Positions 16,486 to 26,471 of a stretch of 37,823 nt of DNA are shown one piece after another. This stretch comes from an uncultured Elioraea sp. (GTDB lineage Bacteria > Pseudomonadota > Alphaproteobacteria > Acetobacterales > Acetobacteraceae). The translations under genes and the position numbers were made by a program. The stretch covers positions 1-37,823 of the forward strand of contig CALFVI010000074.1 in NCBI GenBank assembly GCA_937928775.1, read 5' to 3'. The notes under the pieces are model-generated. The model was not told the DNA's origin and made no database searches. It saw nothing but the letters and a program-made list of their open reading frames with translations. Position 1 is the first letter of the stretch, and each line of letters starts with the position of its first letter.

Positions 16486-17661
16486 CTAACCGCTGCCGCG
16501 ACGCACGGCCAAAGCCGCGAGTGCAGCAATCCCGCCCGCCGCACCGAGCAGAATCCCGCGGTAGCCGACGAGCGGGAGAAGAAGGCCGGCCAGTCCCGCC
16601 CCGATCGCCTGGCCAACGAACAGCGAGAAGGCGAAGGCGGCCATGCCCGTCGAGCGTGCTTCCGGCATCAGCTCCGACCCTCTCGCCTGCAATACGCCAT
16701 GGAAGGAAACGAGGGACAGTCCGCCGAGGAAGCTCAGCACCGCAACGACGGGAACGGCGGGCATCAACGCGATTCCACCGAGCCAGACCACCATGCCCAC
16801 GCCACCGAGGACGAGCAGGCCGCGCTCGCCGAAGCGGCAGACGAACTGGCCGGCGGAAAGCGTGTAGACCAGCGCGCCGAGCCCGGCGGCGCCAAGCAGG
16901 AAACCGGCCAGCGAGTACGACAGCCGGTACCCCTCGACCAGGAAAGCGCCGATGAAGGGCGGGGCGGCGAAGGCGAGTGCCCCTTCGATCCCGACCATGA
17001 GTAGCAGGCGCCGGGCCGAGGGCTGGCCGAGCAGGGCGCGATAGCGCGCGAGCGCGCCGATCCCTCCCGCCGCACTGGGGCGGCCCATGCGACCTGCCGC
17101 GCGGATGAGCGGAATCGCGGCGGCAAGCGCCGTCGCGCCAAGGCCGCCAAACACCGCCCGCCAGCCGACGAAATCCCCGACCGCGCCCGACCCGGGTGCG
17201 GTCACCAGGTTCGACAGCACGATCCCAGTCATGAAGCGGCCCAAGATGGCCTGGCGTGTCTCGTAGCTGGTGGAGTCGCCGATGAGTGCAATTGCCGCCG
17301 GGATCAGACCGCCGGCGAAACAGCCTGCCAGCCCGCGCAACCCGATCATCACCGGCAGGGTGGGAGCGAAGGCAGACGCAACCGTCGCCGCGCCATACAG
17401 CGCCATGCAGATCGCAATCAGCCTGAGCTTGCCGATCCGGTCCCCGATCGGGCCGAGCACCGGCTGGGCGAGCCCATAGACCAGGGTGAAGGCGGCGACG
17501 ACCGGAGAAGCGGCGGCCACGGAGACAGCAAAATCCTGCCCGATCAACGCGAGCAGGGGGTCGGCCACCCGCATGCCTGCCCCCGAGAGGAACCCGGTGA
17601 GGATGAGGATCGGCAGCGGAAGAGGCCGCAAGGCCGAGGACGAGGACACGAGCCTAAACAT
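16486..17661 (-). CDS. Major facilitator superfamily transporter
   Basis: A 391-residue protein with about twelve hydrophobic helices. It carries the MFS loop 2-3 motif G-x-x-x-D-R-x-G-K (GPIGDRIGKLRL) and the helix 4-5 region GGLIPAAIALIGDS. Drug-proton antiporters of the DHA1 type look like this, but the substrate is not readable. The start used is the ATG at 17661 (MFRLVSSSS); an in-frame TTG at 17685 would add eight residues, and neither has a good ribosome site. It is divergent from the phytase-like gene and follows secB in the convergent direction. Confidence 0.88.
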   Translation of the reverse strand: MFRLVSSSSALRPLPLPILILTGFLSGAGMRVADPLLALIGQDFAVSVAAASPVVAAFTLVYGLAQPVLGPIGDRIGKLRLIAICMALYGAATVASAFAPTLPVMIGLRGLAGCFAGGLIPAAIALIGDSTSYETRQAILGRFMTGIVLSNLVTAPGSGAVGDFVGWRAVFGGLGATALAAAIPLIRAAGRMGRPSAAGGIGALARYRALLGQPSARRLLLMVGIEGALAFAAPPFIGAFLVEGYRLSYSLAGFLLGAAGLGALVYTLSAGQFVCRFGERGLLVLGGVGMVVWLGGIALMPAVPVVAVLSFLGGLSLVSFHGVLQARGSELMPEARSTGMAAFAFSLFVGQAIGAGLAGLLLPLVGYRGILLGAAGGIAALAALAVRRGSG

Positions 17662-17814
17662 CGCGCGGGGCAGGCGGGGGTGCAAATCTGCCGACGCGCG
17701 ATCGTGACCGGCGACCGAGCAGCGGCAAACGGTCGCGAAGTGTCACCGAACTGTCGTTGATTGTGCCGCTGGTGCGGGTATCGGTGCACTGCCCCGCCAA
17801 CGCCAGGACCCGCC

Positions 17815-19113
17815 ATGCGTCGCATCTTCTCCCTCACCCTCGCCATCACGCTTGCCGCAGCACCGGCTCTCGCCGAGATCCGCATCACGGTGCTTCACCC
17901 CGCGGTGCCGCAGAGCCTCGGCACCTTCACCTTCGAGGGCGGCAAGACGCTCGCCTTGAGCATCGGCATCGGCAGTGCGGCATTCCGTGGCAAGAACGAT
18001 CCGGCCAACGTCGTGTGGACGGTGTCGGATCGCGGCCCGAACATCGCTTGTTCGGATGCGCAGCGCGTCACCGGCCTTGCCCGCGAGGCGATCTGCGCCG
18101 AAGCACGCAGCGGCCGGATCTACCCTCTGCCGCACTACGCTCCTGCGATCTACCGTCTTGTCCTCGACGCCGAGCACGGTCTCTTCCACGTCACCGATGT
18201 GATCGCGCTGAAAACGCTGGACGGGCGGCCGATCAACGGATTGCTCAATCCACTCACCGTTGCCACCACCGAAATTCCGCTTGATGGGCGCGGGCGGAAG
18301 CTCCCCCAGAATGCCTCGGCCATTGACGCCGAGGGTCTCGTCCGTTTGTCGGACGGAACGTTCTGGATCGGGGAGGAGAACGGGCCCTCCATCGTCCATG
18401 TCGCTGCAGACGGGCGGATCCTGCTGCGCATCGTGCCCGAAGGCACCGGCAAGGACTTTGCGGGCGCAGGCTACCCGGTGCTTGAGCGTCTGCCCGCCAT
18501 TCTCGCCAAGCGGCAAACCAACCGCGGCATCGAGAGCATGGCGGTGAGCCCCGACGAGCGGTTCCTCTACTTCATGCTGCAGAACCCGCTCGCCAACCCT
18601 GACGTCGCCGCCTACCAGCAGGCGAAGAATACGCGCGTGCTGAAGTTCGATCGCCAGACGCTGACCGTGGTCGGGCAGTTCGTATACCGCCTGGACGACC
18701 CGCAGACCTTCCGCAAGGATCCCTCGAACCGCCAGTCGGATCCGCGCATCTCAGAACTCACCGCCCTCGGCACCGACCGGCTGCTCGTGCTCGAACGCAC
18801 CGAAGGCACGACCAAGCTCTACGAGATCGGTCTTTCGGGGGCGACCAACATCCTCGGGTCGAAGTGGGATGATCCGGCAACCCGGCCCACGCTCGAGCAG
18901 TCGAACGATCTCGCGGGCACGGGCATCATTGCTGTCTCGAAGCGTCTTGTGTTTGACTCGGCCGACCATGCCGAGGCTCCGGCCAAGATCGAGGGTGTGG
19001 CGCTGCTGCCGGGGGGCGCCCTGTTCCTGATCAACGATGACGATTTCGGCATCACCGGCGAACGCACGATTGGCCTGATCGTGCGCGGGCTCGATTTCAA
19101 GGTCGGAGACTGA
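17815..19113 (+). CDS. Secreted esterase-like-activity-of-phytase family protein
   Basis: A 432-residue exported protein. The signal peptide MRRIFSLTLAITLAAAPALA is probably cleaved before EIRITV. The body matches the phytase-like domain (PF13449 type): VVWTVSDRGPNIACSD, then SAIDAEGLVRLSDGTFWIGE, GIESMAVSPDERFLYFMLQN and KIEGVALLPGGALFLINDDD. These blocks resemble blades of a beta-propeller with acidic metal-binding loops. The ATG at 17815 follows AGGA and begins the signal peptide; earlier in-frame starts do not. Family members are predicted phosphoesterases, often induced under phosphate limitation, though the activity is mostly unproven. Single-gene unit. Confidence 0.88.
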   Translation: MRRIFSLTLAITLAAAPALAEIRITVLHPAVPQSLGTFTFEGGKTLALSIGIGSAAFRGKNDPANVVWTVSDRGPNIACSDAQRVTGLAREAICAEARSGRIYPLPHYAPAIYRLVLDAEHGLFHVTDVIALKTLDGRPINGLLNPLTVATTEIPLDGRGRKLPQNASAIDAEGLVRLSDGTFWIGEENGPSIVHVAADGRILLRIVPEGTGKDFAGAGYPVLERLPAILAKRQTNRGIESMAVSPDERFLYFMLQNPLANPDVAAYQQAKNTRVLKFDRQTLTVVGQFVYRLDDPQTFRKDPSNRQSDPRISELTALGTDRLLVLERTEGTTKLYEIGLSGATNILGSKWDDPATRPTLEQSNDLAGTGIIAVSKRLVFDSADHAEAPAKIEGVALLPGGALFLINDDDFGITGERTIGLIVRGLDFKVGD

Positions 19114-19155
19114 AGAGCAGCGACGCCCGCCACGCCAGGTCTGCCGCGCCCTCCT

Positions 19156-20372
<1,217 letters not shown>

Positions 20373-20376
<4 letters not shown>

Positions 20377-20903
20377 CGGCAAGCGTCCGAGATCGCCTGG
20401 TAGGCGGCCGTGAAGCCGAGCAGACTGAAGGTATCGCTCACCGTGCCGCCGCGCGGGCCCGGGCCCTGAAGGCGAAGCGTGCGGCCGCGACGGAAGGCGG
20501 CCACCGCCGCCTCGCGGTCGCGCGCGAAGGCGGCGTCTCCCGCAGTGAAAAAGGCCAGATTGACGTTTCCCCCGCCCCACTCGACCACCCCGGCGGGCTC
20601 GGCGTTCTGCGGATAGGTATAGCCTGCGCGCACCGCAACCTGATCGCGCGACCCCGGGCGATGGGTCACCATCAGCACCACCTCGCCGCGGCCCTGCACT
20701 GCCGGAGAGGAAGTCGCGGCGCGGGTGAAGGCGTAGCAGACGCGGCGACCCTGTTCAGTGAAAGTCGCCGCCTCCCAATTCTGGAAACGGCCGATGGAGG
20801 TGGGCCCTGTAGCCTGGGCCGAAGGCTGCGCCGGGCGCTGCTGGGCAGCGGCCGGGCCGGCGAGGATCAGAGCGGCAAGGATGGCGAGGACAAAGCGCGT
20901 CAT
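20373..20903 (-). CDS. Invasion-associated locus B (IalB)-like secreted protein
   Basis: A 176-residue exported protein. The signal peptide MTRFVLAILAALILAGPAAA is followed by QQRPAQ. The mature region has the IalB pattern: IGRFQNWEAATFTEQGRRVCY (residues 38-58), then VVLMVTHRPGSRDQVAVRAGY with a second conserved cysteine at the end (SDACR). IalB proteins are periplasmic and of unclear function; the name comes from Bartonella, but homologues are widespread in free-living alphaproteobacteria. The stop overlaps the rlmN start (ATGA), so rlmN translation may depend on this gene. The ATG at 20903 is chosen because it begins the signal peptide. Confidence 0.8.
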
Positions 20904-20935
20904 ATTGCGCGATATACGGGGCGCGATGCTGCCCC

Positions 20936-21529
20936 TCAAGCAACGACGCCGCCCTGGGACTCATCGTCGTCGCCGGCGAGCAGCGGCGGCCTGCCGCGGC
21001 GAAAGCGCGGCCTGCCGTGGCGGTGCGGATCTGGCGCCTCTGGCGCAGCGGTGGGCGAGACGGGGCGCGGCGCGAACCGCCCCAACGCGACCAGTCGATC
21101 ATACATCACGATTGCGCCGGCAACGGCCAGGTTGAGCGCAAAGCGGGTCGGGATCCGCACGACGACATCGCAGCGGGCAAGCATGGCAGGGCTCAGCGAA
21201 CCGCGTTCCGGCCCGAACACGTAGGCCGCCTGAAGGGGGTGGTGGAAGGAAGGGAGCGGGATCGCATCTTCGGTGAGTTCCACCCCGACCAGGCGGCAAA
21301 GCCTGGGGAGAACAAGCGAAGGCGGGTTGGGCCAGTGATAGAAGGGGATGTGTCGGGTGGCGTCCGAGGTATCGGTGGCGCGGGTCGCCGCCACCCCGGG
21401 CGAGTCGCCGACTGCGAACAGAAAGGCGGCGCCAAAAGCGTGCGCCGTGCGCAGCAAGGCGCCAGCGTTGCCGGGCTTGCTCACCCCCTCCATGCCAATG
21501 GCGAACCAGCCGCGCGCCCGTTCCTCCAT
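20936..21529 (-). CDS. RNA 2'-O-methyltransferase, TrmH/SpoU family
   Basis: A 197-residue SPOUT methyltransferase. The knot motifs are present: KPGNAGALLRTAHAFGA (motif 1, near 18-34), YVFGPERGSLS (motif 2), and RIPTRFALNLAVAGAIVMYD (motif 3, with ALNLAVA replacing the usual SLNVSVA). Members methylate ribose 2'-OH in tRNA or rRNA using SAM. The C-terminal tail is Pro/Arg-rich (RHGRPRFRRGRPPLLAGDDD), which may help RNA binding. The start at 21529 (MEERARGW) has GGAGAGGGGG directly upstream; an ATG at 21556 is the alternative. It lies upstream of the ialB-like gene on the same strand, 32 bp away. The exact RNA target is not shown. Confidence 0.88.
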   Translation of the reverse strand: MEERARGWFAIGMEGVSKPGNAGALLRTAHAFGAAFLFAVGDSPGVAATRATDTSDATRHIPFYHWPNPPSLVLPRLCRLVGVELTEDAIPLPSFHHPLQAAYVFGPERGSLSPAMLARCDVVVRIPTRFALNLAVAGAIVMYDRLVALGRFAPRPVSPTAAPEAPDPHRHGRPRFRRGRPPLLAGDDDESQGGVVA

Positions 21530-21603
21530 CCCCCTCTCCCGCCTTGCCCACACCATGGTCCACGCGTCCTACTGCGGCGAAGCCCGAGAGGGGAGTGTCA
21601 GGC

Positions 21604-22113
21604 GTGGGCGAGGTGACGTGGATTGTCGTCTTCGGGTTCCCGCTTCAGCCGGACGGACGGCCAACGCCGACGCTCGCCCGGCGCATCGCAGCCGCGGTGG
21701 TGGCCGGAAGACGCCACCCGAAGGCGCGTCTCCTCGTTTCGGGCGGGCCCTCTCGGCATGGCTTGGCTGAGGCAGAGGCGATGCGCGCCGCCCTGCTGCG
21801 GCGCGGGATCCCTCCCAGACGGATCGTGGCGGACGCTGTCGCGCGCGACACCCTGGACACGGTGCGCACCGCTGCACGGCTGATCCCGCGCGGAGCGTTG
21901 GTGCTCGCAGTGTCGAGCCGCTATCACCTGCCGCGCTGCGTGGTGTTGCTTCGGCTTGCAGGATTGGCAGCGCGCGGGCTCGGCGCGACGCCGTCGCGGC
22001 GGCAAGCGCTCGCCGGCCGCCTCTATTGGCCGCTCAGGGAGCCGGCCGCGTTCGCCTGGGATGCAGCCCTCGCCGCCTGGCTGAGGCTCGTCGGTAAGTT
22101 CGGATCGGGATGA
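21604..22113 (+). CDS. YdcF/SanA-like (DUF218) family protein
   Basis: About 169 residues. The core VTWIVVFGFPLQPDGRPTPT, then ARLLVSGGP, EAEAMRAALLRRGIPPRRI and ARDTLDTVRTAARLI, with SSRYHLPRCVVLLR, matches the DUF218 fold seen in YdcF and SanA, thought to act in envelope barrier function. No N-terminal membrane anchor is visible, unlike SanA. The GTG at 21604 is preferred because a purine-rich GAGAGGGGAG sits upstream and the conserved core begins right after. GTG at 21595 or 21613 and ATG at 21544 are possible alternatives. Divergent from the TrmH-type gene. Confidence 0.78.
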   Translation: MGEVTWIVVFGFPLQPDGRPTPTLARRIAAAVVAGRRHPKARLLVSGGPSRHGLAEAEAMRAALLRRGIPPRRIVADAVARDTLDTVRTAARLIPRGALVLAVSSRYHLPRCVVLLRLAGLAARGLGATPSRRQALAGRLYWPLREPAAFAWDAALAAWLRLVGKFGSG

Positions 22114-22153
22114 CCATTCCGTGCGCGAACTGAATGGAACGGAGGGTGAACAA

Positions 22154-22171
22154 CGCCGCGTCGTCGCGGCG
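22154..22171 (+). terminator. GC-rich hairpin after the YdcF-like gene
   Basis: CGCCGCG (22154-22160), loop TCGT and CGCGGCG (22165-22171) form a perfect 7-bp stem 40 bp after the ydcF-like stop. There is no T-run, so this is a possible factor-assisted terminator. Confidence 0.4.
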
Positions 22172-22257
22172 CCACAAATGTCGTACGAACAGTCGCTTCG
22201 TCCGAGTCGTGTGAACGAATCGTGATTGTTGCCGTTTCAAAAACGCCAACAAGATGC

Positions 22258-22283
22258 TGTGGTACGGAACACCACGTACCACA
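22258..22283. promoter_or_regulatory. 9-bp perfect inverted repeat, possible operator or hairpin
   Basis: TGTGGTACG (22258-22266) and CGTACCACA (22275-22283) are exact reverse complements separated by GAACACCA, in a less GC-rich intergenic stretch. The 17-18-base centre spacing suits a dimeric regulator, and as RNA it would be a stable hairpin. It lies 42 bp beyond the DUF1674 stop and 145 bp beyond the YdcF-like stop, in a convergent gap, so a terminator role is at least as likely as an operator. Confidence 0.5.
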
Positions 22284-22324
22284 AGCCCGTTCATGCCATG
22301 TCCACCCGCCCAGCGTCCCGCGTC

Positions 22325-22519
22325 TCAGAAGTCGCTGCAGCGGCCCTTCCGCTCCCAATCCCCGTAGCGGGTGGGCTCGGGGCCCGAAGGTCCGCCGATC
22401 TCGCGCGGCCTGGGGGGGGGCCCGGCAAGCGCCCCACCTTCGGCGATGGGCTTCGACGTCGGCGGGACGGGAGGCGAGTTGCCGGCGGTCGGGGTCTTCT
22501 GTTCGCTCATGTCTGCCAT
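22325..22519 (-). CDS. DUF1674 domain protein (SDHAF4-like)
   Basis: A small protein of about 61-64 residues. The C-terminal block GGPSGPEPTRYGDWERKGRC followed by SDF is the DUF1674 signature, shared with the mitochondrial succinate dehydrogenase assembly factor SDHAF4. The N-terminal half is Pro-rich and variable, as in the family. Starts at 22519 (MADMSEQ) and 22510 (MSEQKTP) are both possible; neither has a strong ribosome site. It is divergent from htpX with a 77-bp gap. A role in flavinylated SDH assembly is inferred from the eukaryotic relative. Confidence 0.85.
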   Translation of the reverse strand: MADMSEQKTPTAGNSPPVPPTSKPIAEGGALAGPPPRPREIGGPSGPEPTRYGDWERKGRCSDF

Positions 22520-22596
22520 TTGCGCTGCCTGTCGCCTCGCGCCAAGAGGCACCAGCCGCCATATAGAGCGGAGAGGAGACGATTCGGGATCACTTC

Positions 22597-23541
22597 ATGT
22601 CCGGCTACGCCAAGACTGCCATCCTGCTCGCCGCACTGACCGCTCTGTTCATGGGTGTGGGTTTCGCTCTCGGCGGCGAACAGGGCATGCTGCTTGCGCT
22701 CCTGTTCGCCGGCGGGATGAACCTTTTCGCCTGGTGGAACAGCGACAGGATGGTGCTGCGCATGGCGGGCGCCCGCCCGATCGGGCCGCAGGACGCGCCG
22801 CGCCTGTACGCGCTCACGCAGGCGCTGGCGCAGCGAGCCGGCCTGCCGATGCCCGCCCTCTACGTGATCGACGAGGACCAGCCCAACGCCTTCGCCACCG
22901 GGCGCGACCCCACGAACGCCGCGGTCGCCGTCAACACGGGCTTGCTTCGCCATCTCACCGAGGAGGAGGTGGCGGGCGTGATCGCGCACGAACTCGCCCA
23001 CATCAAGAACCGCGACACGCTGATCATGACCGTCACCGCGACGCTGGCCGGCGCGATCGGCATGCTCGCTCAGTTCGCCTTCCTCTTCCGCGGCGGCGAC
23101 AACCGCAACAACCCCTTGGGCGCGATCGGGCTGATCTTGATGCTCATCCTCGCCCCGCTCGCGGCCATGCTGGTGCAGATGGCGATCAGCCGCTCGCGCG
23201 AATACGAGGCCGACCGGGTGGGGGCGGAGATCGCAGGCTCCCCGCGCGGCCTCGCCAACGCCCTCCTCCGCCTGCAGGAGCTCGCGCGGCGCATCGAGAA
23301 CCGGCACGCGGAGGCAAACCCCGCACTCGCCCACCTCTTCATCGTCAATCCCCTCTCGGGGGCGCGGATGGACAACCTGTTCTCCACCCACCCGAACACG
23401 GAGAACCGGGTGCGCGCGCTATTGGAACTCGAGCGTCGCATGGGCGGGGGCGGTGGCGGTTGGTCCGCGCCCCGCAGCGCGCCCGCCGCTTCGCCGCCGC
23501 GCCGCGCCGGCGGCTCCGTGCCGAGTTCGGGATGGCGGTAA
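22597..23541 (+). CDS. htpX: Membrane zinc metalloprotease HtpX
   Basis: A 314-residue M48-family protease that degrades misfolded inner-membrane proteins. Two N-terminal membrane segments (6-25 and 28-47) are followed by the zinc site HELAH (131-135), with downstream ligand E204 in [10 protein letters not shown]. Two more membrane segments lie at about 146-165 and 175-198. The conserved start [13 protein letters not shown] is typical. The C-terminus beyond residue 290 is Gly/Ser/Pro-rich ([15 protein letters not shown]) and not conserved. Divergent from the DUF1674 gene. Confidence 0.96.
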   Translation: MSGYAKTAILLAALTALFMGVGFALGGEQGMLLALLFAGGMNLFAWWNSDRMVLRMAGARPIGPQDAPRLYALTQALAQRAGLPMPALYVIDEDQPNAFATGRDPTNAAVAVNTGLLRHLTEEEVAGVIAHELAHIKNRDTLIMTVTATLAGAIGMLAQFAFLFRGGDNRNNPLGAIGLILMLILAPLAAMLVQMAISRSREYEADRVGAEIAGSPRGLANALLRLQELARRIENRHAEANPALAHLFIVNPLSGARMDNLFSTHPNTENRVRALLELERRMGGGGGGWSAPRSAPAASPPRRAGGSVPSSGWR

Positions 23542-23656
23542 GCCCCCTGACCTCGTCCGCACCCGCGCCGAGGTGCGCGAGCGATTCGCCACCCGGCTCG
23601 GCGCCACAAGACTCATCGACAGCTTCGCGGCCATTCGCGCCTAGGTCTGTGTCGCC

Positions 23657-24667
23657 TCACTCGGCTGCGGCGAGCGTTCCTTCGCCTTCGATCAACGCAC
23701 GCAGCATCCGCCGCATGATGATCCCCGGCTTGTCGGAGGGCATGTTCATCTCGCGCCCGGTCTGATCGAGCGGCACGTCGGGGTCGGTCGATTCCAGGAT
23801 GTCGCGGTCCTCCGCCGTCACTTGACGGTCGAAGGCGATCACCTTCTCCGCCGGCGCCTCCGCCTCGGTGTCGTTGCGGTAAACCCATTGGCAGATCTGG
23901 CTGGTACGATCGTCGATCGGGGTGGCGGCGGTGACGATGGAATGAACGAGCCCGTTCGGGTAGCGGATGCGAAGCTTGCGCAGGAACGGCATCCACCAGC
24001 GCGCCGTCATCTGCCGCACCGTCCTCTCCTCCGCCATGTGCAGGAGTTCCTTCTGGATGGGCGGGTTGACCACCGGCACCTCGGAGCGGAAGACGAAGCC
24101 GTCCGCGAACTCCTCCACCTCCGACTTGGCGGGCTCCGGGTGCCCCATGTCACCGAACGAGGCACGATGGACGAAGGCGAAGTGCGCGTTGTCAAAGGAG
24201 TTCTCCATCACGCGCAGCCCCGACGTCGCCCAGGGCTCGTAGAATTCGTCGATGCGGCGGAAGCCCTCGGCCTCCTCCTCGAACTCTGGGATCGGGAACA
24301 GCGGTTCGGCGAGAGCTCCCCAGACATAGCCGTAGCGTTCGGCGCAGGGGAAGGAGGCGACGCGCATGTTGGTGCGCCCCTGCCTGTCGACTGGACGCTG
24401 CGGCACGCGCACCACCGTGCCAGCGTGGTCGAACTCCCAGCCGTGATAGCCGCAGGCGAGCACGCCGTTGGCGTAGAAGCCCTTGGAGAGCTTCGCCGTG
24501 CGGTGACAGCAGCGATCCTCGAGAAGGGAAGGACGGCCTTCACCGTCGCGCCAAACGACGAGGTCGCGCCCCAGAAGCCGGAAGGGCTTCGGACCGTCCG
24601 CGAGGTATGCAACAGGGATCAGCGGGTACCAGAAGCGGGCGAGGATTGGGGTCTCGGTCGGGCGCAT
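23657..24667 (-). CDS. Rieske 2Fe-2S ring-hydroxylating oxygenase subunit
   Basis: A 336-residue terminal oxygenase of the Rieske non-heme iron class. The Rieske site is C53-x-H55 and C72-x-x-H75 (CCHR … CGYHGW). The mononuclear iron site is N156-x2-D159-x2-H162-x4-H167 in ENSFDNAHFAFVH. The remaining sequence resembles the PAO/VanA-like branch, which demethylates or hydroxylates aromatic or cyclic compounds. The ATG at 24667 has GGAGGGAG eight bases upstream. No ferredoxin or reductase gene is adjacent, so electron partners must be elsewhere. Substrate unknown. Confidence 0.9.
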   Translation of the reverse strand: MRPTETPILARFWYPLIPVAYLADGPKPFRLLGRDLVVWRDGEGRPSLLEDRCCHRTAKLSKGFYANGVLACGYHGWEFDHAGTVVRVPQRPVDRQGRTNMRVASFPCAERYGYVWGALAEPLFPIPEFEEEAEGFRRIDEFYEPWATSGLRVMENSFDNAHFAFVHRASFGDMGHPEPAKSEVEEFADGFVFRSEVPVVNPPIQKELLHMAEERTVRQMTARWWMPFLRKLRIRYPNGLVHSIVTAATPIDDRTSQICQWVYRNDTEAEAPAEKVIAFDRQVTAEDRDILESTDPDVPLDQTGREMNMPSDKPGIIMRRMLRALIEGEGTLAAAE

Positions 24668-24703
24668 CGTACGGTCTCCCTCCAGGCATGGGCCACGTTT
24701 CGT

Positions 24704-24731
24704 TAGCAAACGAGGTGTAGCAAACGCGGTG
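24704..24731. repeat. Tandem 14-bp near-repeat upstream of the Rieske gene
   Basis: TAGCAAACGAGGTG (24704-24717) is followed immediately by TAGCAAACGCGGTG (24718-24731), with one A/C difference. It lies in the 68-bp gap between the glycosyltransferase stop and the Rieske start. CGTTT at 24697-24701 and AAACG at 24708-24712 can also pair. It could be a regulator site or a slippage duplication. Confidence 0.8.
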
Positions 24732-24735
24732 CCCG

Positions 24736-26427
24736 TCAGCGCGCGTAGAGGCCCAAGGAGACGAACTGCCCGCGCGAGAGATTGAACCCGTCGATCCGCG
24801 CCACCTCGCGCACGGAGAAGCCGAGCCGGTCGGCTTCGGCGCGGAAGGCGTCCTCGTTGCGATCGCGCACGAGCGCCAACCCCCTCGTGCGTTCGGCAAG
24901 GTGCCGCGCCGCCTCCTCGCCGCCGCGCAACAGCCGCACATCCGTGCCGACGAGGAAGACGAGCGAGGGTTCGTGGAAGCCGACAGCGGCGAAGGGGCGG
25001 TCGGAGGCCGGCGGCCGCCCCCCCGTTGCCGCCCAGTGGGCCTCCGCCGCCTCGGCGATGCGCGGCGAGAGCCAGATCCCGCGCGCCTCCGGGATCACCC
25101 CCTGTAGGATCGCACCGTACAGCACCACCGACCCGATGAGCGCCGACCCTACCGCCCGCCTCGTGTCGGGCGCGCGGATGCCCTGCCACAGGATCCAACC
25201 GGCCGCGGCGAGCGCGAACGCAAGCCCCCATGGCATCCCCCCCGCCACCACGGGCAGGGCGATCGCAAGCGCAGCAAGGGCGATGGGAACCAACAGCCAT
25301 AGCCCGAGAGAAACCCGGGCGAGCCAGCGCGACGGCGGTTCGGGCGAACCATCGAGCAGCCAGCGCGCGGCGAGCAGAAGCACGGCCGGGAAGGTGACGG
25401 AGACGTAGTGCGGCAGCTTGGTCGGCAAGAGCTCAAAGACAAGCCAAGTGGGCAGGATCCAGGCAAGCAACGCCCGTGTTGCGGGCTCATCCCGCCCGGC
25501 CCAGACGGCGGGGATGGCGCGCAGCACGGCGAGCGAGCCAGGGAAGAGCGTGATCGCGGCAAGCAGGAGGTGATAGCCGGGCGGCCCGCCATGCTGTTCG
25601 TCGGCCCCCATCACCTTCTGGCCAAGATCGCCGCGGATCGCCTCGAGGAAGAAGGCGCCGTCGGTTGCGAGCCAGATCGCCACCCCCCAGGGCAGCACGA
25701 CGGCGAAAGCCAGCGGCAGGCCCCAGGCGGCGCGCAGAACGCCGAGCCAGGACGACGGACGGCGGACGAGACGATCGGCCACCCACAACGCGAGGGCGGC
25801 GAGCCCCGCCACCATCGGCGCCACCGGCCCCTTGAGCAAGGTTCCCACCCCGAGGGCGAGCCAGAACCCTGCCGCCGCGCCGGCCCCGAAGCGTTCAGGC
25901 GCCACCACCGCCCGCCCGAACAGCCCCATCATCACCGTGATGCTGCCCAAGAGGGCGGCATCCGTCTTCGCGATGTGCATCTCGACCGTGACCACCAGGG
26001 CGGCGAGGAGAAGAACCGCGGCGACCAGCGCCGCCTCGCGGCCGATGAGAGCGCGGCCGAGCCAGAAGGTCGCGAGCGCCGCAAGCAGGCCCCCCAAGGC
26101 CGAAGGCACGCGGTAGGGCCAGATGTCGGTTCGGCCCGCCACCCCCATCGCCTCGGCGGCCGTCACGCTCGCCGCCTGCGCCCAGTGGATCCCGACCGGC
26201 TTCTTGTTGCGCGCGACGTCGCCGAAGCGGATGGCGACGAAATCCCCCGTCTCCAGCATCTGCTTCGTCGCCTGCGCGAAGCGGGACTCGTCGCGATCGG
26301 ACGGCGGAATGGAGAAGAAGCCCGGAGCCACGAAGAGGGCCCACACGACAAGGATGACGAGGACCGGCCGCCGCGTGCCAGCGAGGCGAGCAAGGAGGTC
26401 CGGCGCGGCCGGGGGTGCTGAGGGCAT
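24736..26427 (-). CDS. ArnT/PMT-like glycosyltransferase family 39 membrane protein
   Basis: A 563-residue polytopic membrane enzyme. The first helix (VLVILVVWALFVAPGFF, 22-38) leads to the periplasmic loop SIPPSDRDESRFAQATKQML, with acidic D46 and E47 at the place used for catalysis in ArnT and protein mannosyltransferases. NKKPVGIHWAQA and a further nine or more hydrophobic segments follow, then a soluble C-terminal domain. Such enzymes transfer a sugar from polyprenyl phosphate to lipid A or another envelope acceptor. The ATG at 26427 is taken as start (MPSAPPAAP); an upstream in-frame start would overlap the rsmB promoter region. Donor and acceptor are unknown. Confidence 0.88.
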   Translation of the reverse strand: MPSAPPAAPDLLARLAGTRRPVLVILVVWALFVAPGFFSIPPSDRDESRFAQATKQMLETGDFVAIRFGDVARNKKPVGIHWAQAASVTAAEAMGVAGRTDIWPYRVPSALGGLLAALATFWLGRALIGREAALVAAVLLLAALVVTVEMHIAKTDAALLGSITVMMGLFGRAVVAPERFGAGAAAGFWLALGVGTLLKGPVAPMVAGLAALALWVADRLVRRPSSWLGVLRAAWGLPLAFAVVLPWGVAIWLATDGAFFLEAIRGDLGQKVMGADEQHGGPPGYHLLLAAITLFPGSLAVLRAIPAVWAGRDEPATRALLAWILPTWLVFELLPTKLPHYVSVTFPAVLLLAARWLLDGSPEPPSRWLARVSLGLWLLVPIALAALAIALPVVAGGMPWGLAFALAAAGWILWQGIRAPDTRRAVGSALIGSVVLYGAILQGVIPEARGIWLSPRIAEAAEAHWAATGGRPPASDRPFAAVGFHEPSLVFLVGTDVRLLRGGEEAARHLAERTRGLALVRDRNEDAFRAEADRLGFSVREVARIDGFNLSRGQFVSLGLYAR

Positions 26428-26471
26428 GCCGGGCTTGGGCAGCCCGCTGTGCCGGAAGTCAAGTCCACCCT

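Noticed and set aside
22034-22294. 86-codon minus-strand frame overlapping the YdcF-like gene end
   Set aside because: No ribosome site, no recognised motif, overlaps a better-supported gene and the inverted repeat.
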